A stretch of DNA of 64,000 nucleotides, taken from Argyresthia goedartella (Eukaryota; Arthropoda; Insecta; Lepidoptera; Argyresthiidae). The notes beneath the pieces were generated by a model that ran no database searches, was not told the DNA's origin, and saw nothing but the letters and a program-made list of their open reading frames with translations. Below, one piece after another: positions 51,339 through 62,180 of this stretch. The number at the start of each line of letters is the position of its first letter. Position 1 is the stretch's first letter. Location: contig OX463827.1 of the NCBI GenBank assembly GCA_949825045.1, forward strand, positions 4,982,501 through 5,046,500, in the 5' to 3' direction. The position numbers and the translations under genes were made by a program.

Positions 51339-54300
51339 CATTTCTTTATTCTTTATTGCATAGATAGTATAAAGTTACAGACAATTAAAAGTATTGTAAT
51401 AAGCAAAGGCGAGCTTATCTCTAAAAAGAGATTTCTTCCAGCAAACCTAGGCAGGACAGGAGAGTTAATTATACAGGAAAGTCCTAGTTCGCAATAACAC
51501 TATACATACGGACGCAAATTACTTTCAAAATATATATAAACTATACCAAATATAAAATAAATATATATATATATATATACTTCCACTACATAAAATAAAA
51601 TCTATAGCATGAACATACATAAACTATAATAAATCATACATATACCTACATAAATATGGTACCATTTACGGAAGAGAAAGGAAATGCACTTTCAATCTTT
51701 TCTTAAAAGTGAAAATTGAGGGACTTTCCCTAATAGCGCAGGGAAGTGCGTTCCACAGTCGGATTGCCCTTAACCTAAACGAGAGTTCGTAAGCGGCAGT
51801 GTTATGCCGAGGAGTTGAAAGGAGAGACACCGTGTGGGATCTCGGATTGCTATCCCTGGGGAAAAGAAAGTCAAAACGTTGGCGTAGATATGTGGGGTAT
51901 CGGGGATTTCGCAAAATATTGAACAGATAGGAGAGAATGTGCATGTCACGGCGAAGACGGATCGGAAGCCACTCCAGCTCCTTACGATACTGGGAGACAT
52001 GGTCATACTTGCGCAACCCGTAGATAAACCGAATCCCGAGATTTTGAAGTCGTTCGAGTTTGTTCAGTTGTTCTTCGTTCGCGCTGGCCCAACAAACATC
52101 CGCATAGTCTACTAAAGGTAGTAGAAGGGACTGAGCAAGAGTGATTTTAGTCTGCCGTGGCAGGAAGTACTGCAATCTTCGGAGGGAGTGAAATGACGCA
52201 AAGACTCGTCTGCTTACCTCACAAACATGGGGCGACCAGGACAGCAAGTTGTCAAATATAACCCCAAGATTCTGAGCTTTCTCACTGTAATTAATTATGG
52301 TACCATCATACAATACAGGATCGATGGGCGAATTCTGTAGCAAGTTAAGCGAATGCCGTGTACCCATAATCATGGCTTGAGATTTTCCCGGGTTGACTTG
52401 CAGCCCATATGAAATAGCCCATTTCCTGATGTTGTCGAGGTCAGCATTCAACGCCTCTACAGTCAGTTTCACATCACACGGAGAGAAGTGCCGATATATT
52501 TGGAGGTCATCTGCGTAGAGATGATAAGAAGAACTAAGAACGTCAGATATGGAGTTTATGAATACTGAGAAGAGGAGAGGAGAAAGGATACCACCCTGCG
52601 GGACACCCGTGGAGAGCTCACACCAGTCCGTGGAGATCTCCTCAGACTTAATGCGCTGCTGGCGGTCTCTCAGGTAGGAGTCAAACCAGCGAGCCGAGTG
52701 CGAGGAGACTTTAAGCGACTTTAGAATTTCAACCAGGATATCGAAATCGACGCAGTTGAAGGCGCTACTGAAATCAAGCAGTGTAAGGACCGTAAGCTGC
52801 TTCTGATCCATAGCCGATTGAATATCGTCAGTGACTTTAAGCAGAGCCGTGGTAGTGCTGTGACCCGGCCTGAAACCTGATTGATGGGGATTTAATAAGT
52901 TATTTGAGGAAAGGTAGGAGGAGAGCTGGATGTGAACAATTGTTTCCAGGACTTTGGAGAGGATAGGCAGAATAGATATGGGACGGAATTCTTTAAAGGC
53001 GACGGGATTAGACGTTTTAGGTAGGGGAATCACAAGTGCCTGTTTCCACTGAGTGGGGAAGCAAGATTGTTCAAGCGACACATTCATTATGTGGGTGATG
53101 ATAGGTAATAGCTCATCGATGATGGTGGTTATCATCTGATAACAGATCTTGTCCTCACCTATGGCCTTTGAAGAGATCGCTAATATTGCCCTCCTTACTG
53201 CGCCGATTCCGACATAGTTAAAGTTGAAGGGTGAACTGTGGGCTGTGGTCTTGGACCGTAGGTTACGAAGGGTGGCTTCCTTAACGAGGGGGTCCATCAC
53301 GACAGGGGGGATGGCAAAGAAATAGTTGAGACCGTTAAAGTCGACATTTCCAGCAGCCAAGTCCTGAGACTTACCTACACCAAGAGTCTTCAGGAATTTC
53401 CAAACCTGTGCTGGAGTATAGCTCTCAATACACTCGTAGATGTGACGACGTTTGGCATTACGACACAGACGAGTGCAAAGATTACGGAGGCGTTTGAAAA
53501 TTAAAATATTCTCATCAGTCGGAACCAACTTATATCTCCTTTTGGCACAGTTTCTCTTGGCCATCAGACCCTTGATGGTGTCAGTAAGCCACGGCGCAGG
53601 TAGGTGCTTAACCTTAACCCTCTTGACCGGAGCGTGCTTATCAAACAAGCTCAGGACAATAGAGTTAAAGTTCCGGACTTTGTCTTCAACGGCCTCGCTA
53701 TCAACGACAGGGGACCAGTCAACAGAGGCGGCATCTGATTTAAGGGAGTTAAGATCCATGCCCTTGAAGCTACGTATGTCAAGGAATTTAGCTGCGCGCT
53801 TGGGAGGCCTTAACTTGAATGAAAGGTAAATCAAATCATGATAGGAGAAGGGGGCATTAAGTTGGCCATGCACAGCAACCTTGGATATGTTAGAAGTAAT
53901 CATCAGATCAAGAAGACAAGGGGTGCAGTGTGGTTGAAAGTGGGTGGCACCCAGGGGAAGGATGTGTAAGTTTAAAGAACTAACAAGAGATTTCAGCTTT
54001 GCTGAGCGACCGTTATTTTTGAGAAGGCAAGTGTTAAAGTCTCCGAGAATTAGGGTGTCGCTATAAAGAGGAGTCAGATCATCGAGGAGGGTTTCAAATG
54101 AGCTAAAATAGTCAATGCGAAGAGAGGGGCTATAATAGACACCCAGGAGGACTTTATTGTGACGCAAGCAAATCTCCAAGAACAGGTGTTCAGCGGTACC
54201 AGAGTACAGGCTTGGCGACTGGCTGATGACTTTGCATGGAATGTCGGCACGTAGGTATATGGCTACACCGCCATCAGCCTTGCCCGTCCTATCGTTCCGA

Positions 54301-54896
54301 TAGAGACTGAACCCTGGCAGAGCATACATGGCAGAAGGAAGTGAAGGTTTAAGAAAAGATTCCGAAACAAGAATACCATGTATGTTCTGATCGCTAAAAG
54401 TTACAAGGAGGTCAACATAGCTGGTGTGAATGCTTTGTGCATTAATATGGACAACGTTGAAGTTTGTATCAAGATTAGAAAACACCCGCTTTAAGTTAAA
54501 AGGCAGTGAGTCATCCGCTGATGACCCTACACTTCCCGCACTAACGGAAACATCACTATTAGAACAATAGAAAAAGCTGTCACCAAAGTTGTAGGTATCC
54601 ATAAACTAGATATAATATAATAAATACAAATATGGAAATAAATACAATAACATAAGTAAACACAATACTTATTTAAAACAAAAGAAATAAATTTGCCTGA
54701 ACCCAGTCGAACACTGAGCTTGCTGGGAAAGTTTGACACACTAATACAAACTTACAAACATTGAAATGAAAAACATAACCGACTTACTAATAAAAAGTAA
54801 AATAGACGAAACACAGTAGGTATAAAACACAAAACATAATTTACATGAACACACCCAGCATTCCAATAATACACCTTCGCTACTACGGCTAAAGGT
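51339..54896 (-). mobile_element. LINE with an intact 978-codon ORF, inserted in family R
   Basis: From a 5' leader of about 290 bp (54603-54896) through the ORF to a 3' UTR of about 325 bp that holds an (AT)10 tract (51560-51579) and ends GCAATAAAGAATAAAGAA. No ORF1 is visible, so either the element has one ORF or this copy is 5'-truncated. No clear target-site duplication: one or two bases of the host repeat appear lost at the junction. A second member lies at 63143-64000. Confidence 0.88.
51666..54602 (-). CDS. LINE endonuclease-reverse transcriptase, intact
   Basis: 978 codons from an ATG at 54602. The endonuclease has NVVHINAQSIHTSYVDLL (about residues 48-65), GILVSESFLKP, LILGDFNTCLL and a SYHDLIYLSF block where most families have S-D-H. 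The RT has KAIGEDKICYQMI, FRPISILPILSKVLETIV, QSGFRPGHSTTTALL, LLDFSSAFNCVDFDIL, STGVPQGGILSPLLFSVFIN and the active-site HLYADDLQIYRH (about residues 735-746). The C-terminus has VDYADVCWASANEEQLNKL and IRLWNALPCAIRESPS. No stop or frameshift is seen. It would nick target DNA and reverse-transcribe its RNA. It belongs to the CR1/L2/Jockey assemblage; I cannot fix the clade. Confidence 0.93.
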   Translation of the reverse strand: MDTYNFGDSFFYCSNSDVSVSAGSVGSSADDSLPFNLKRVFSNLDTNFNVVHINAQSIHTSYVDLLVTFSDQNIHGILVSESFLKPSLPSAMYALPGFSLYRNDRTGKADGGVAIYLRADIPCKVISQSPSLYSGTAEHLFLEICLRHNKVLLGVYYSPSLRIDYFSSFETLLDDLTPLYSDTLILGDFNTCLLKNNGRSAKLKSLVSSLNLHILPLGATHFQPHCTPCLLDLMITSNISKVAVHGQLNAPFSYHDLIYLSFKLRPPKRAAKFLDIRSFKGMDLNSLKSDAASVDWSPVVDSEAVEDKVRNFNSIVLSLFDKHAPVKRVKVKHLPAPWLTDTIKGLMAKRNCAKRRYKLVPTDENILIFKRLRNLCTRLCRNAKRRHIYECIESYTPAQVWKFLKTLGVGKSQDLAAGNVDFNGLNYFFAIPPVVMDPLVKEATLRNLRSKTTAHSSPFNFNYVGIGAVRRAILAISSKAIGEDKICYQMITTIIDELLPIITHIMNVSLEQSCFPTQWKQALVIPLPKTSNPVAFKEFRPISILPILSKVLETIVHIQLSSYLSSNNLLNPHQSGFRPGHSTTTALLKVTDDIQSAMDQKQLTVLTLLDFSSAFNCVDFDILVEILKSLKVSSHSARWFDSYLRDRQQRIKSEEISTDWCELSTGVPQGGILSPLLFSVFINSISDVLSSSYHLYADDLQIYRHFSPCDVKLTVEALNADLDNIRKWAISYGLQVNPGKSQAMIMGTRHSLNLLQNSPIDPVLYDGTIINYSEKAQNLGVIFDNLLSWSPHVCEVSRRVFASFHSLRRLQYFLPRQTKITLAQSLLLPLVDYADVCWASANEEQLNKLERLQNLGIRFIYGLRKYDHVSQYRKELEWLPIRLRRDMHILSYLFNILRNPRYPTYLRQRFDFLFPRDSNPRSHTVSLLSTPRHNTAAYELSFRLRAIRLWNALPCAIRESPSIFTFKKRLKVHFLSLP

Positions 54897-55090
54897 TATC
54901 CTTCGTGTTAGGTTGAACATGTAAGAACAACAAAAAATACTTAAAACATAACCCTAAGTACACAAAACATAAAAAGAAGTTTGGTGATCATTTATCCAAA
55001 CACAATTTGGTGGACATTCTGGCAGACATTTCGAATTTATTGGTAGTAAAATAGTTGCGTTTTTGGTAATCGTTTAAACATAAGCCGTAC

Positions 55091-55634
55091 ATATTTAGCA
55101 GGAGACAGCGAGCGAAGCGTCCCCTTCGAGATTGGCCACAAATGACTTTGTCCGTCTGTCTGTTCTCGCCTACAGGTAGCATTTTTCAACCGATTTTGTC
55201 GAAAATGCCACACAAGTTCCTTGTTTTTTTGTTTTTTTTCTGGGTCGCGAGTTTTTAATTGAAGGAAAAAGGGGGGATGTTTGCTGTAGTATTATTTATC
55301 GACGGATTTCTATCAAATTTTATAGGCACACTCCACACAAGTTGTTGTGAAGAAAAAATGGGGGGGGGGTAAAAGGGGGAAGCACCTCAGGGTATTTTCG
55401 ACTACGTAACTATGTTGTGGGTAAAGCTAGACGCCTGAAGTGTCCGTGACTACTAGGCCACAATTTAAATAAACAAAGTCCCAAAATGCAGTCAATTTAA
55501 ACCAATAGATTGGAAACGACAGCCGTTCAAACTTCCGTCATTTTGTCATTCTCCCATCATCGATCATCAAAATTCTGATAATTATAAGGGCTGCGAGTTC
55601 TGCTGTTCTGACAGAACCACTAGTATACCTCGCG
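55091..55634. other. GCGAGCGAAGCG-type repeat and unassigned sequence
   Basis: CAGCGAGCGAAGCGTCCCCT, GTCCGTCTGTCTGTTC and GCCACACAAGTTCC (about 55105-55220) are the diverged counterpart of 5625-5770. The rest, with a poly-G run near 55363, is unassigned. Confidence 0.5.
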
Positions 55635-55775
55635 CCACGAATTAAGAGCGCTGGGCAACGTACAGGTATTGAAAAGTGACTACTGCCCATTCAAGGCCAC
55701 CGCTCATAACCCGTGGCACGAATTAAGAGCGCTGGGCGACGTGACTACTGCTCATTCAAGGCCAACGCTCATAAT
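55635..55775. repeat. Two-copy tandem repeat, about 65-80 bp
   Basis: CCACGAATTAAGAGCGCTGG ... CATTCAAGGCCACCGCTCAT is followed directly by GCACGAATTAAGAGCGCTGG ... CATTCAAGGCCAACGCTCAT. The first copy carries an extra segment of about 14 bp (ACAGGTATTGAAAAG). Confidence 0.8.
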
Positions 55776-56386
55776 GTGTGGCGCAACGTATACTATGTAA
55801 GATACATCTTAATGAAACAGCCAACTCCTAAACTAGTATTACCTGTATCTTTTGAGTCTAGTCACGCGTTCGCCCGTCTCGCAGATGCGGCTTCGAACTC
55901 TGGTGCTGAGCAACCAATGAAATAAGTAATCATTAATCACTTCAATCAACAACGCAAAATGGTGTATTGAATGAATGTGAATCTAGTGACTAAACATGGC
56001 CACTTCCGAACTTCTGCTACCCCATGTGGGAAAAGGGGTGACGCTGTTGGCTTGATGTTTTAAAGTCAAGAACGCTGGTTGGTCATTTCTTTTCATTGCT
56101 TTTTTCAGACTACCAACATCAGATATATGTATGTCGTCTGCAAAACGCAATGTATATCAGCCTCGGGATGTCTCGCGTGAATGTATACAGCGGGTATTAG
56201 TGAGTTAGTAAGCTCTACTAAGGTACCTATATAGACAGTAGTTAGGTTTCATTTTTACACAACCTTTGATTTCTAACTGGTTTTTGGTTAGAGTTCGATA
56301 CAAGGATCTGTTTTGAAATGACAAAAACTAAAGCTAGCGAAATGTCATCGAAATGAAATGAAATGTTTATTTTAGGATAGACACTT
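55776..56386. other. Unassigned sequence
   Basis: No supported gene. CCTAAACTAGTATTACCTGT at about 55828 recalls the SINE-A tail on the reverse strand but is too diverged to call. Confidence 0.4.
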
Positions 56387-56621
56387 AATAATAGCTTGGA
56401 CACTATTTACACACATTGATCTAGCCCCAAACTAGGATTCCCTGTATCTTGGATACTAGACAACGATACACATACTTAATAGATAAATATTATACTTAGA
56501 TGGATAAACAACCATGACAGGTACAAACATCCATTCTCATCAAACAAATATTTGCCCCTACCGGGACTCGAACCCTTGGCTTCGTAGGCAGGGTCACTGC
56601 CGACTCGGCCATTCGGGTCGT
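56387..56621 (-). mobile_element. SINE-A, with small deletions
   Basis: Family blocks are present in order, but the B-box region lacks several bases (AAGGGTTCGAGTCCCGG instead of GGTCCCGGGTTCGAGTCC). Confidence 0.87.
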
Positions 56622-57204
56622 CGATAGAACCAATGCAAAATGCAGGAAGAATAGAGAAACCAAGCAATGCCACCGCCAATACCGAAAAGCCAAATCATCA
56701 CCAACAATTCCTCGTCAATTTTTACTTTTAAATTGCAAATCGCCCTGCAAATCACAGTCTCTATCAAACGTACCAACCTCTTTCGTCCGTTCGATACTGA
56801 TTCATCTTTTTTCCAGTTTTTTGCAGCCAGTATTCGTTAGTGTCCAGTGACAGCATAGATAGGACGATTGATGGAAATATTATCTACCGTGAAGTATCAA
56901 ACGCAAACACGCGAAAACTCAATCAGCCGCTTTTTTAAAACATAAAAGTAAACATACTGTAGAGTGATTAAAAATGTAGTTCGCTCGTGTTGACTGTGCA
57001 ATTTTGTGGTGCAATTTTGATGTGAAGTTTTGCTGACCGATATTTTGTATTTTTGCTCCTATTTAGGGTCTAGTCTGGTTTGGATTGAGAGCAATTTTTA
57101 TTTTTCAGGTTGCATTTACTTATAACGTTAATAAGCTGGTAAAATTATATGTAACTATACTGTGCAATAAAATATGAGTCAAATTACTGACGTTAATCAA
57201 ACCA
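56622..57204. other. Unassigned AT-rich sequence
   Basis: No gene or repeat recognised. Confidence 0.4.
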
Positions 57205-57420
57205 AAGACCTCTGTGGCGCAGCGGTTGTGGCTCTGCCTACCATGCGAGAGCTCCCGGGTTCGATCCCCGGCTGGTAAAGAAAAAAACCCCAGGTCTTGG
57301 ATGCTTATATGTGTGTGACGTCGCTGTTTCTGGTTCCCACGACACAGGGTATCCTAGTGTGGAGCCAGAAACAATGTATGTGTCTGTATGTAAATGTTTA
57401 TGTTTATTTATTGTTTGTAA
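57205..57420 (+). mobile_element. SINE-B, best copy
   Basis: AAGACCTCTGTGGCGCAGCG (A box), GAGCTCCCGGGTTCGATCCC (B box), CACAGGGTATCCTAGTGTGG, AGCCAGAAACAATGTATGTG and a T/A-rich tail. It resembles a tRNA gene at its head but the acceptor stem cannot close and a SINE body follows. Confidence 0.88.
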
Positions 57421-58258
57421 TAACCCAAGAAACTCCTTCTACTAGGGAAGCAAAGAGGGAATTTCGTGAGTTACTCTAGTGCGCAAGATAAAGATATGGG
57501 AGATAGCTTACCCCACCAGATCTAAGCATTCCATCTAACAAAATATAAGTCATTACAAGTTTGATTAACCCGAGCGCGTCTAACTAAGACATGCTGAGAT
57601 AATTACATGCTGACAAGTGTACATTTCCATAAATCTGACAACTTCAGCGTAACGCGAGAGAATTATTTTGAAAGTTTGTGACCCACACATCGTTACGCTG
57701 AAATCGCCAGATTCCTGTTTAACTGAGATGCCAAAGAAATACGCACATATGTATGAATCCATTTCGCCTCAAATACACCAACACACATGACCAAGTACGC
57801 ACATTCGCTCATTAATTAACCATTGATGACGCAGTTACCGACAGAGTGATTAGGATAATCCGTGGATTAGTCGCTTCACCGTGAAACGACGGTTCGATGC
57901 AAAACACGCATCATTAACAAACATCATCATTCCCTTTCCTAATCAGGGTGGCAGAGAAACAGTTAAGCCCACGTGGAGCCAGTTGTATAACACGCAACAT
58001 ATATATACAATAAAATAAATATTAAAAATTAAAAGAATATTTAATAAGTAGTTATAAAATATTGAAATTAATTTTAAAACAATTAAAAAAAACTGGAAGT
58101 AGCTATGGAATTACTCGAATTATGAACTCCTGAATCTTGAAGAAAAATTCGCCAATTTCTCAAGTAAGCACCCAATATATAGACCACATATATATTGTTT
58201 ACCAATATAAGTTTTAACATGTTAATTGTTCACCAAACTTAGTGGCCCCATGGAGTTT
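57421..58258. other. Possibly low-copy sequence with an imperfect inverted repeat
   Basis: At 57634-57711, TCTGACAACTTCAGCGTAAC pairs with GTTACGCTGAAATCGCCAGA across a 36-nt loop. Nothing else is recognised. Base composition and the lack of repeat words suggest low-copy DNA. Confidence 0.45.
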
Positions 58259-58335
58259 GATGACCTTTGTGTTATTAGGTTGAGGCTGCGCTTCCCATGC
58301 GAGAGGTCCCGGGTTCGAATGCCGGTTGAGGAAGA
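58259..58335 (+). mobile_element. SINE-B-like head, degraded
   Basis: GATGACCTTTGTGTTATTAG and CCATGCGAGAGGTCCCGGGT, then TCGAATGCCGGTTGAGG. The tRNA-like head and B box are visible, but the 3' domain is missing. Confidence 0.6.
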
Positions 58336-58689
58336 AGAGAGAAAAAAAAATCAAAAACTCAGTTTTGAGAAAAACGCAATCTAGTTTTTTCCTTACTTGA
58401 AATTGACTGCTGCGCTGTGGCAATGATGTTATGAATTCTGCCCTCTTAAAATTACCAATCAATTAAAAAAATATGCTTTTCTCTGTTATTTATGAAACAT
58501 AAATGTATGGCAATGATAATATTTTTTCAGCGAAAACTGAAATATGACCCACGATACGACAGTTTTTTACATTTTGTGTGAAAATGTATGTGGTAAAACA
58601 CGATTCTTATCAACAGTTTTAAGCATTTTTTTCTTATTTATTGGCTAGTAGAACAAAAATTATATTTGTATCTTTTAAAAAAAGGGAAC
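58336..58689. other. Unassigned AT-rich sequence
   Basis: Nothing recognised. Confidence 0.4.
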
Positions 58690-59940
58690 AAAAGGGGGTG
58701 TCAGGGACATTTATAATGATTCGCTCCCCGGTAAATCTTTTATGATATACGGGTACGCGTCCCCGGCCTCCCGAGCTACCACCAACTCATACCTCGTCTT
58801 CCGAGGATATCCTTTAATCCGATTTACTCCTCTACCTCCCCCCCCCCTTTTCCACTCCTCAATCCCCTAAACCCACCAACCCGCACTGGACCAGCGTGGT
58901 GGGATTACGGTCCAAACCCCCTATGAACAGACCTGAACCAAGGACCCTAGGGCCCGGCGCCTCCAGTGGCGACGCCGGCGACGACGGTAGCTGGACTAGC
59001 TCTGGAGCTTGGGCTGCGAAGAATCTCCGGATGAGACCGATACCCCGTCAAACGACCACAGCTCGACATATGGACACCGATACCTTAAATATTATTTCTT
59101 TCAATTTACGCAATCTGTCGTCAGAAGAGCGTATGATAGAATTGGAGACCGCATTAAAAGACGTAAAGTGGGACATTGTGGGGCTTTCAGAAGTTAGACG
59201 TTTGGAAGAACAGACAATAAAAAGGGAAAATAGCTTATTCTACCACTTCGGAACCACCAGTAATGTACGGAGTGGGTTTCCTGGTGGCAATGAAGTGGAG
59301 AAACAGTATTATTGAATTAATAGCATACTCAGAGAGAGTTGCAGCACTAAAATTAAAAATCACAGACAAGCAAACTCAACAGTGATTCAAATATACTTCC
59401 AGGCCCAGCAGTGACAATGACGTTGAAGATCTTTACGACCTCATAAACAAGGCCTGCGATAAACACCGCGGTTCTTGGACCCTAGTCCTCGGTGACTTTA
59501 ACGCAATAGTCGGGCCAAGGCAGGAACAGGACCACACGGGCTGGGAAGTCGAAACGATCGTGGCACTCGGTTGTTCCAGTTCGCCTTCAGACAGCGCCTC
59601 ACAATTAGTAATAGCTTTTTCTTCAAAAAACCGCAACGCCGCTGGACCTGGATTTCTCCGGATAATAAAACTAAAAATTAAATAGATTTGGTCCTCTCTT
59701 CCGACCAACAAATTATAAAAGATATTTCCGTAATCAACTAATTAAAATTTAGTTCCGACCATCGCTTCCATGCAAAAGTTAAACTTAACGTAAAAATACA
59801 TACAGACAACTTGTTTAAAAACAAAATTAAAAGCTTGTCAAAAGACACACTGACAATCATGAAAATTTCAATCTAGAGCTCAGTAACTATTTTAAAGACC
59901 TCCCTATCGATATACCACACATAAACCGATTTACGTGGTC
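58690..59940 (+). pseudogene. RTE-type LINE, 5' leader and endonuclease, truncated
   Basis: The leader has CCCGCACTGGACCAGCGTGG, a typical phrase of insect RTE 5' regions. The frame (58896-59315) leads into the endonuclease: NIISFNLRNLSSEERMIELE, ALKDVKWDIVGLSEVRRLEE, then breaks at about 59280. In other frames follow FLVAMKWRNSIIELIAYSER, SSDNDVEDLYDLINKACDKH, WTLVLGDFNAIVG, KKPQRRWTWISPDNKTKNEI and DLVLSSDQQIIKD. The reading passes through at least three frameshifts and ends near 59940 with no reverse transcriptase. The 3' edge is abrupt beside another LINE tail, so a deletion or insertion broke it. Confidence 0.8.
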
Positions 59941-59994
59941 GCTCAGTTGAGATACTTTTAAGATCTTCAATGTAACATGAATAAATAAATAATA

Positions 59995-60250
59995 ATAATA
60001 AATTTTAAAAACTTTATTACTTTAGATATTTACATATGCTTAGTAAACGTAATTTTTTCCCTCCTCTTTACATTGGACCACTGTGGGAGAGGTAGGGCGA
60101 AGAAAGTCCCACAGATATACGTGTCTATTAAAAATTGCTTGGGTTTAACTAATACAAATATTACAATATCAATTTTAATATGTAGGAATAACTAATTACA
60201 TAATTATTACAAGCAGCGGGTACTAGAGGTAACAGTCTTACACAAGAGCA
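59995..60250 (-). mobile_element. CR1/Jockey-group LINE 3' UTR fragment
   Basis: TTTACATTGGACCACTGTGG, ACATATGCTTAGTAAACGTA and AACTAATTACATAATTATTA match the other 3' UTR copies. No coding part remains. Confidence 0.78.
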
Positions 60251-60920
60251 GAATGCTTTTCGGCGGCAGTCAAGGACAGCCTTAAATCATGTCGACAGCT
60301 TTAAAACGTGACGACAGCAGCCTTAAAAGGTGTCGACGGCAGCCGTCAGCTGTTGACGTATAAAATGACGATATACTTTACCACATTACGGTGCTTTGAC
60401 GATAGAGTCTTTCAATAAAAAGTAATTTGGGTCGTTCTTCTTTTTAACCTACTGTAACCTGTCCCTTAAGTTAATATACGCCTTTTCTCTAACATTAGGT
60501 CCTTTCTCATCGGCCGTATTTTTTTTAGAATTGTTACTAAATGTTGCATCATGACAAAGTGGTAATCCAAAATTACGTCTCCGCTGAAAATAGAACTCTG
60601 TCACAATATTATCTAGAAAACAAATAGATTAGTCAGCGAATGATACTAGATGGAAAAGTCGAAATCAGAAAGTTTCCGAAGTCATACTTTGTTTGGTCTA
60701 GTTACTAATGAGACAAACATACTAAAATTCCTGACCACTCAGAGGAGAGCCCTTGTGGTGGGCACAAAGAAGGCCTCGTTTTTTGTTTTTTTTTGCTCAC
60801 ATATGTAGCTACTTACATAACTGTGTTGATTTAGATTAACCACATGCAGTATTGTCATTTATGTAATGTTGAACATTGTAACATCATTGTGCAGTACGAT
60901 TATTTTGTAGGTGGCTGGTG
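60251..60920. other. Unassigned sequence with GTCGAC repeats
   Basis: At 60265-60365 the word GACAGC(AG)CCTTAAA(A/T) is repeated about four times with GTCGACGGCAGCC variants. No gene is seen. Confidence 0.45.
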
Positions 60921-61009
60921 TTTTTTTTATCTTTACCCCCAGCAGGGGATCGAACCCAAGACCTCTCGCATGCTAGGCAGAGCCATAACCACTGCGCCAC
61001 AGAGGTCTT
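60921..61009 (-). mobile_element. SINE-B head
   Basis: On the minus strand GAAGACCTCTGTGGCGCAGT (A box) and GGTCTTGGGTTCGATCCCCT (B box) are followed by a short stretch and a poly-A run. The 3' domain is missing. Confidence 0.8.
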
Positions 61010-61065
61010 CAACCTGATGGATGGAGATGGGTGCTGATGATGTTATTAAGCTGTTAGGAACATCA

Positions 61066-61832
61066 GACAAAGCACGGATGTGGCTACATCTAGGCTAGTA
61101 TATTTTAGTTACTTTCATAGTGTCATGTCCTATGGTATCTTGTTGTGGGGGAAAGCAGCGGATATTCAAACTATTTTTATTTTACAGAAAAGAGCTATTC
61201 GAGCAATTTATAATTTAAAACGAACAGACTCCTTAAGGGAGCTTTTTAAAGAAATTGACATACTAACTGTAGCTAGTCAATTTATTTTCGAAAATATAAT
61301 GTATGTACGCAAGAACCTTACAACATTTACCAAACTTAGCGATAGCTGCAATGTTAACCTAAGAAATAAGACTGTGTGCGCCCCGATTTAGTCTCGCGAA
61401 GGTTAGCAATTCTTTCAAGGGTCAGTACATTCTCTACTTTAATAAGATACCTCTGGAGATTTTGAAATTACCATTTGACCAATTTAAAAAGCATGTTAAA
61501 GCGACTTTGTCGAAAAAGGAATATTACAATGTTCGAGATTACTTAAATGACAGGACCGTATGGGGTTAATCTAGTTCAACACAGACCTCGCTCTTAATAA
61601 TTTTGTAATTATTTATTATTGCCTGCTTATTAAATAAAAAAAAACATAATTGTGTTAGTTAAGCACAACCTATTTTTAAAAGAGATCTAAAAATAAATCT
61701 GTGGGAGTTTCTACGCCCTACTTCTCCCACAGTGGTCCAATGTAGAGAAGAGGCAAAAAATTGCGTTTGCGTATATGTAAATATCTACAGTAATAAAGTA
61801 CTTTGACTTTTGACTTTTGACTTTTAAGTCCA
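61066..61832 (+). pseudogene. CR1/Jockey-group LINE, 3' end with heptamer tail
   Basis: RT C-terminus from RLVYFSYFHSVMSYGILLWG through IFILQKRAIRAIYNLKRTDS to IMYVRKNLTTFTKLSDS (61080-61370). After a frameshift near 61385 it continues RFSLAKVSNSFKGQYILYFN, KIPLEILKLPFDQFKKHVKA and NDRTVWG, stop at about 61568. The 3' UTR has CCCACAGTGGTCCAATGTAG and AATAAAG, and ends in three TTTTGAC units (61805-61830). It is close to 1057-1541 and 3906-5460. Confidence 0.88.
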
Positions 61833-61984
61833 TTGCTTAGGTGCCTTAGCAGGTAGCATTATTCACCAAAGTACTAAGAGTACATTGGTGAAGAATGTTG
61901 CAAAAGCTCACAACAGAGACTTTGTTAAAAATAAGTAATGGATTTTAAACTTTATAATGTATATCCCCAGGACATTGTCAAAAC

Positions 61985-62180
61985 GTTTAGATTACTTAAC
62001 TTAAAATACTGAAGACCTGTGGGGTATATCAGTTATTGGTTTAGTAATTCTGGTTATAGCCTTACACTTAGCATATATATTTAATAAATATGTTGACAAT
62101 GGAGCTTTCCCAGAACTCGTCAAACACAGTATAAACTGTACAGTACCTCTATTCAAGCCTAGAGACAGGGCTGATACTTG
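61985..62180 (+). pseudogene. LINE reverse-transcriptase scrap (fingers region)
   Basis: The plus strand reads ALHLAYIFNKYVDNGAFPEL, VKHSI, TVPLFKPRDRADTC. The order (I.N...(D/E)xGxFPxxxKxS...PLFKxxDRxD) is the RT block before the YRPIS motif in CR1/Jockey LINEs. No stop lies inside, but nothing on either side continues. Confidence 0.6.

Larger units (their letters stand above)
51200..55090 (+). mobile_element. Family R repeat split by a 3.6-kb LINE
   Basis: The left part (51200-51338) runs from GGCAACAAATAAAATGATCA to GGGCGAAGCGAAGCCCC. The right part (54897-55090) starts TTATCCTTCGTGTTAGGTTG and ends TTGGTAATCGTTTAAACATA. Together they match the uninterrupted copy at 10782-11106 except for the LINE between them. 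Confidence 0.85.

Noticed and set aside
57205..57280. tRNA-gene-like sequence with A and B boxes (also at 541-607, 8195-8264, 49000-49070, 50220-50293, 60940-61009)
   Set aside because: Each is the head of a SINE: the acceptor stem does not close, and a SINE body or 3' domain follows at the same distance in several copies.
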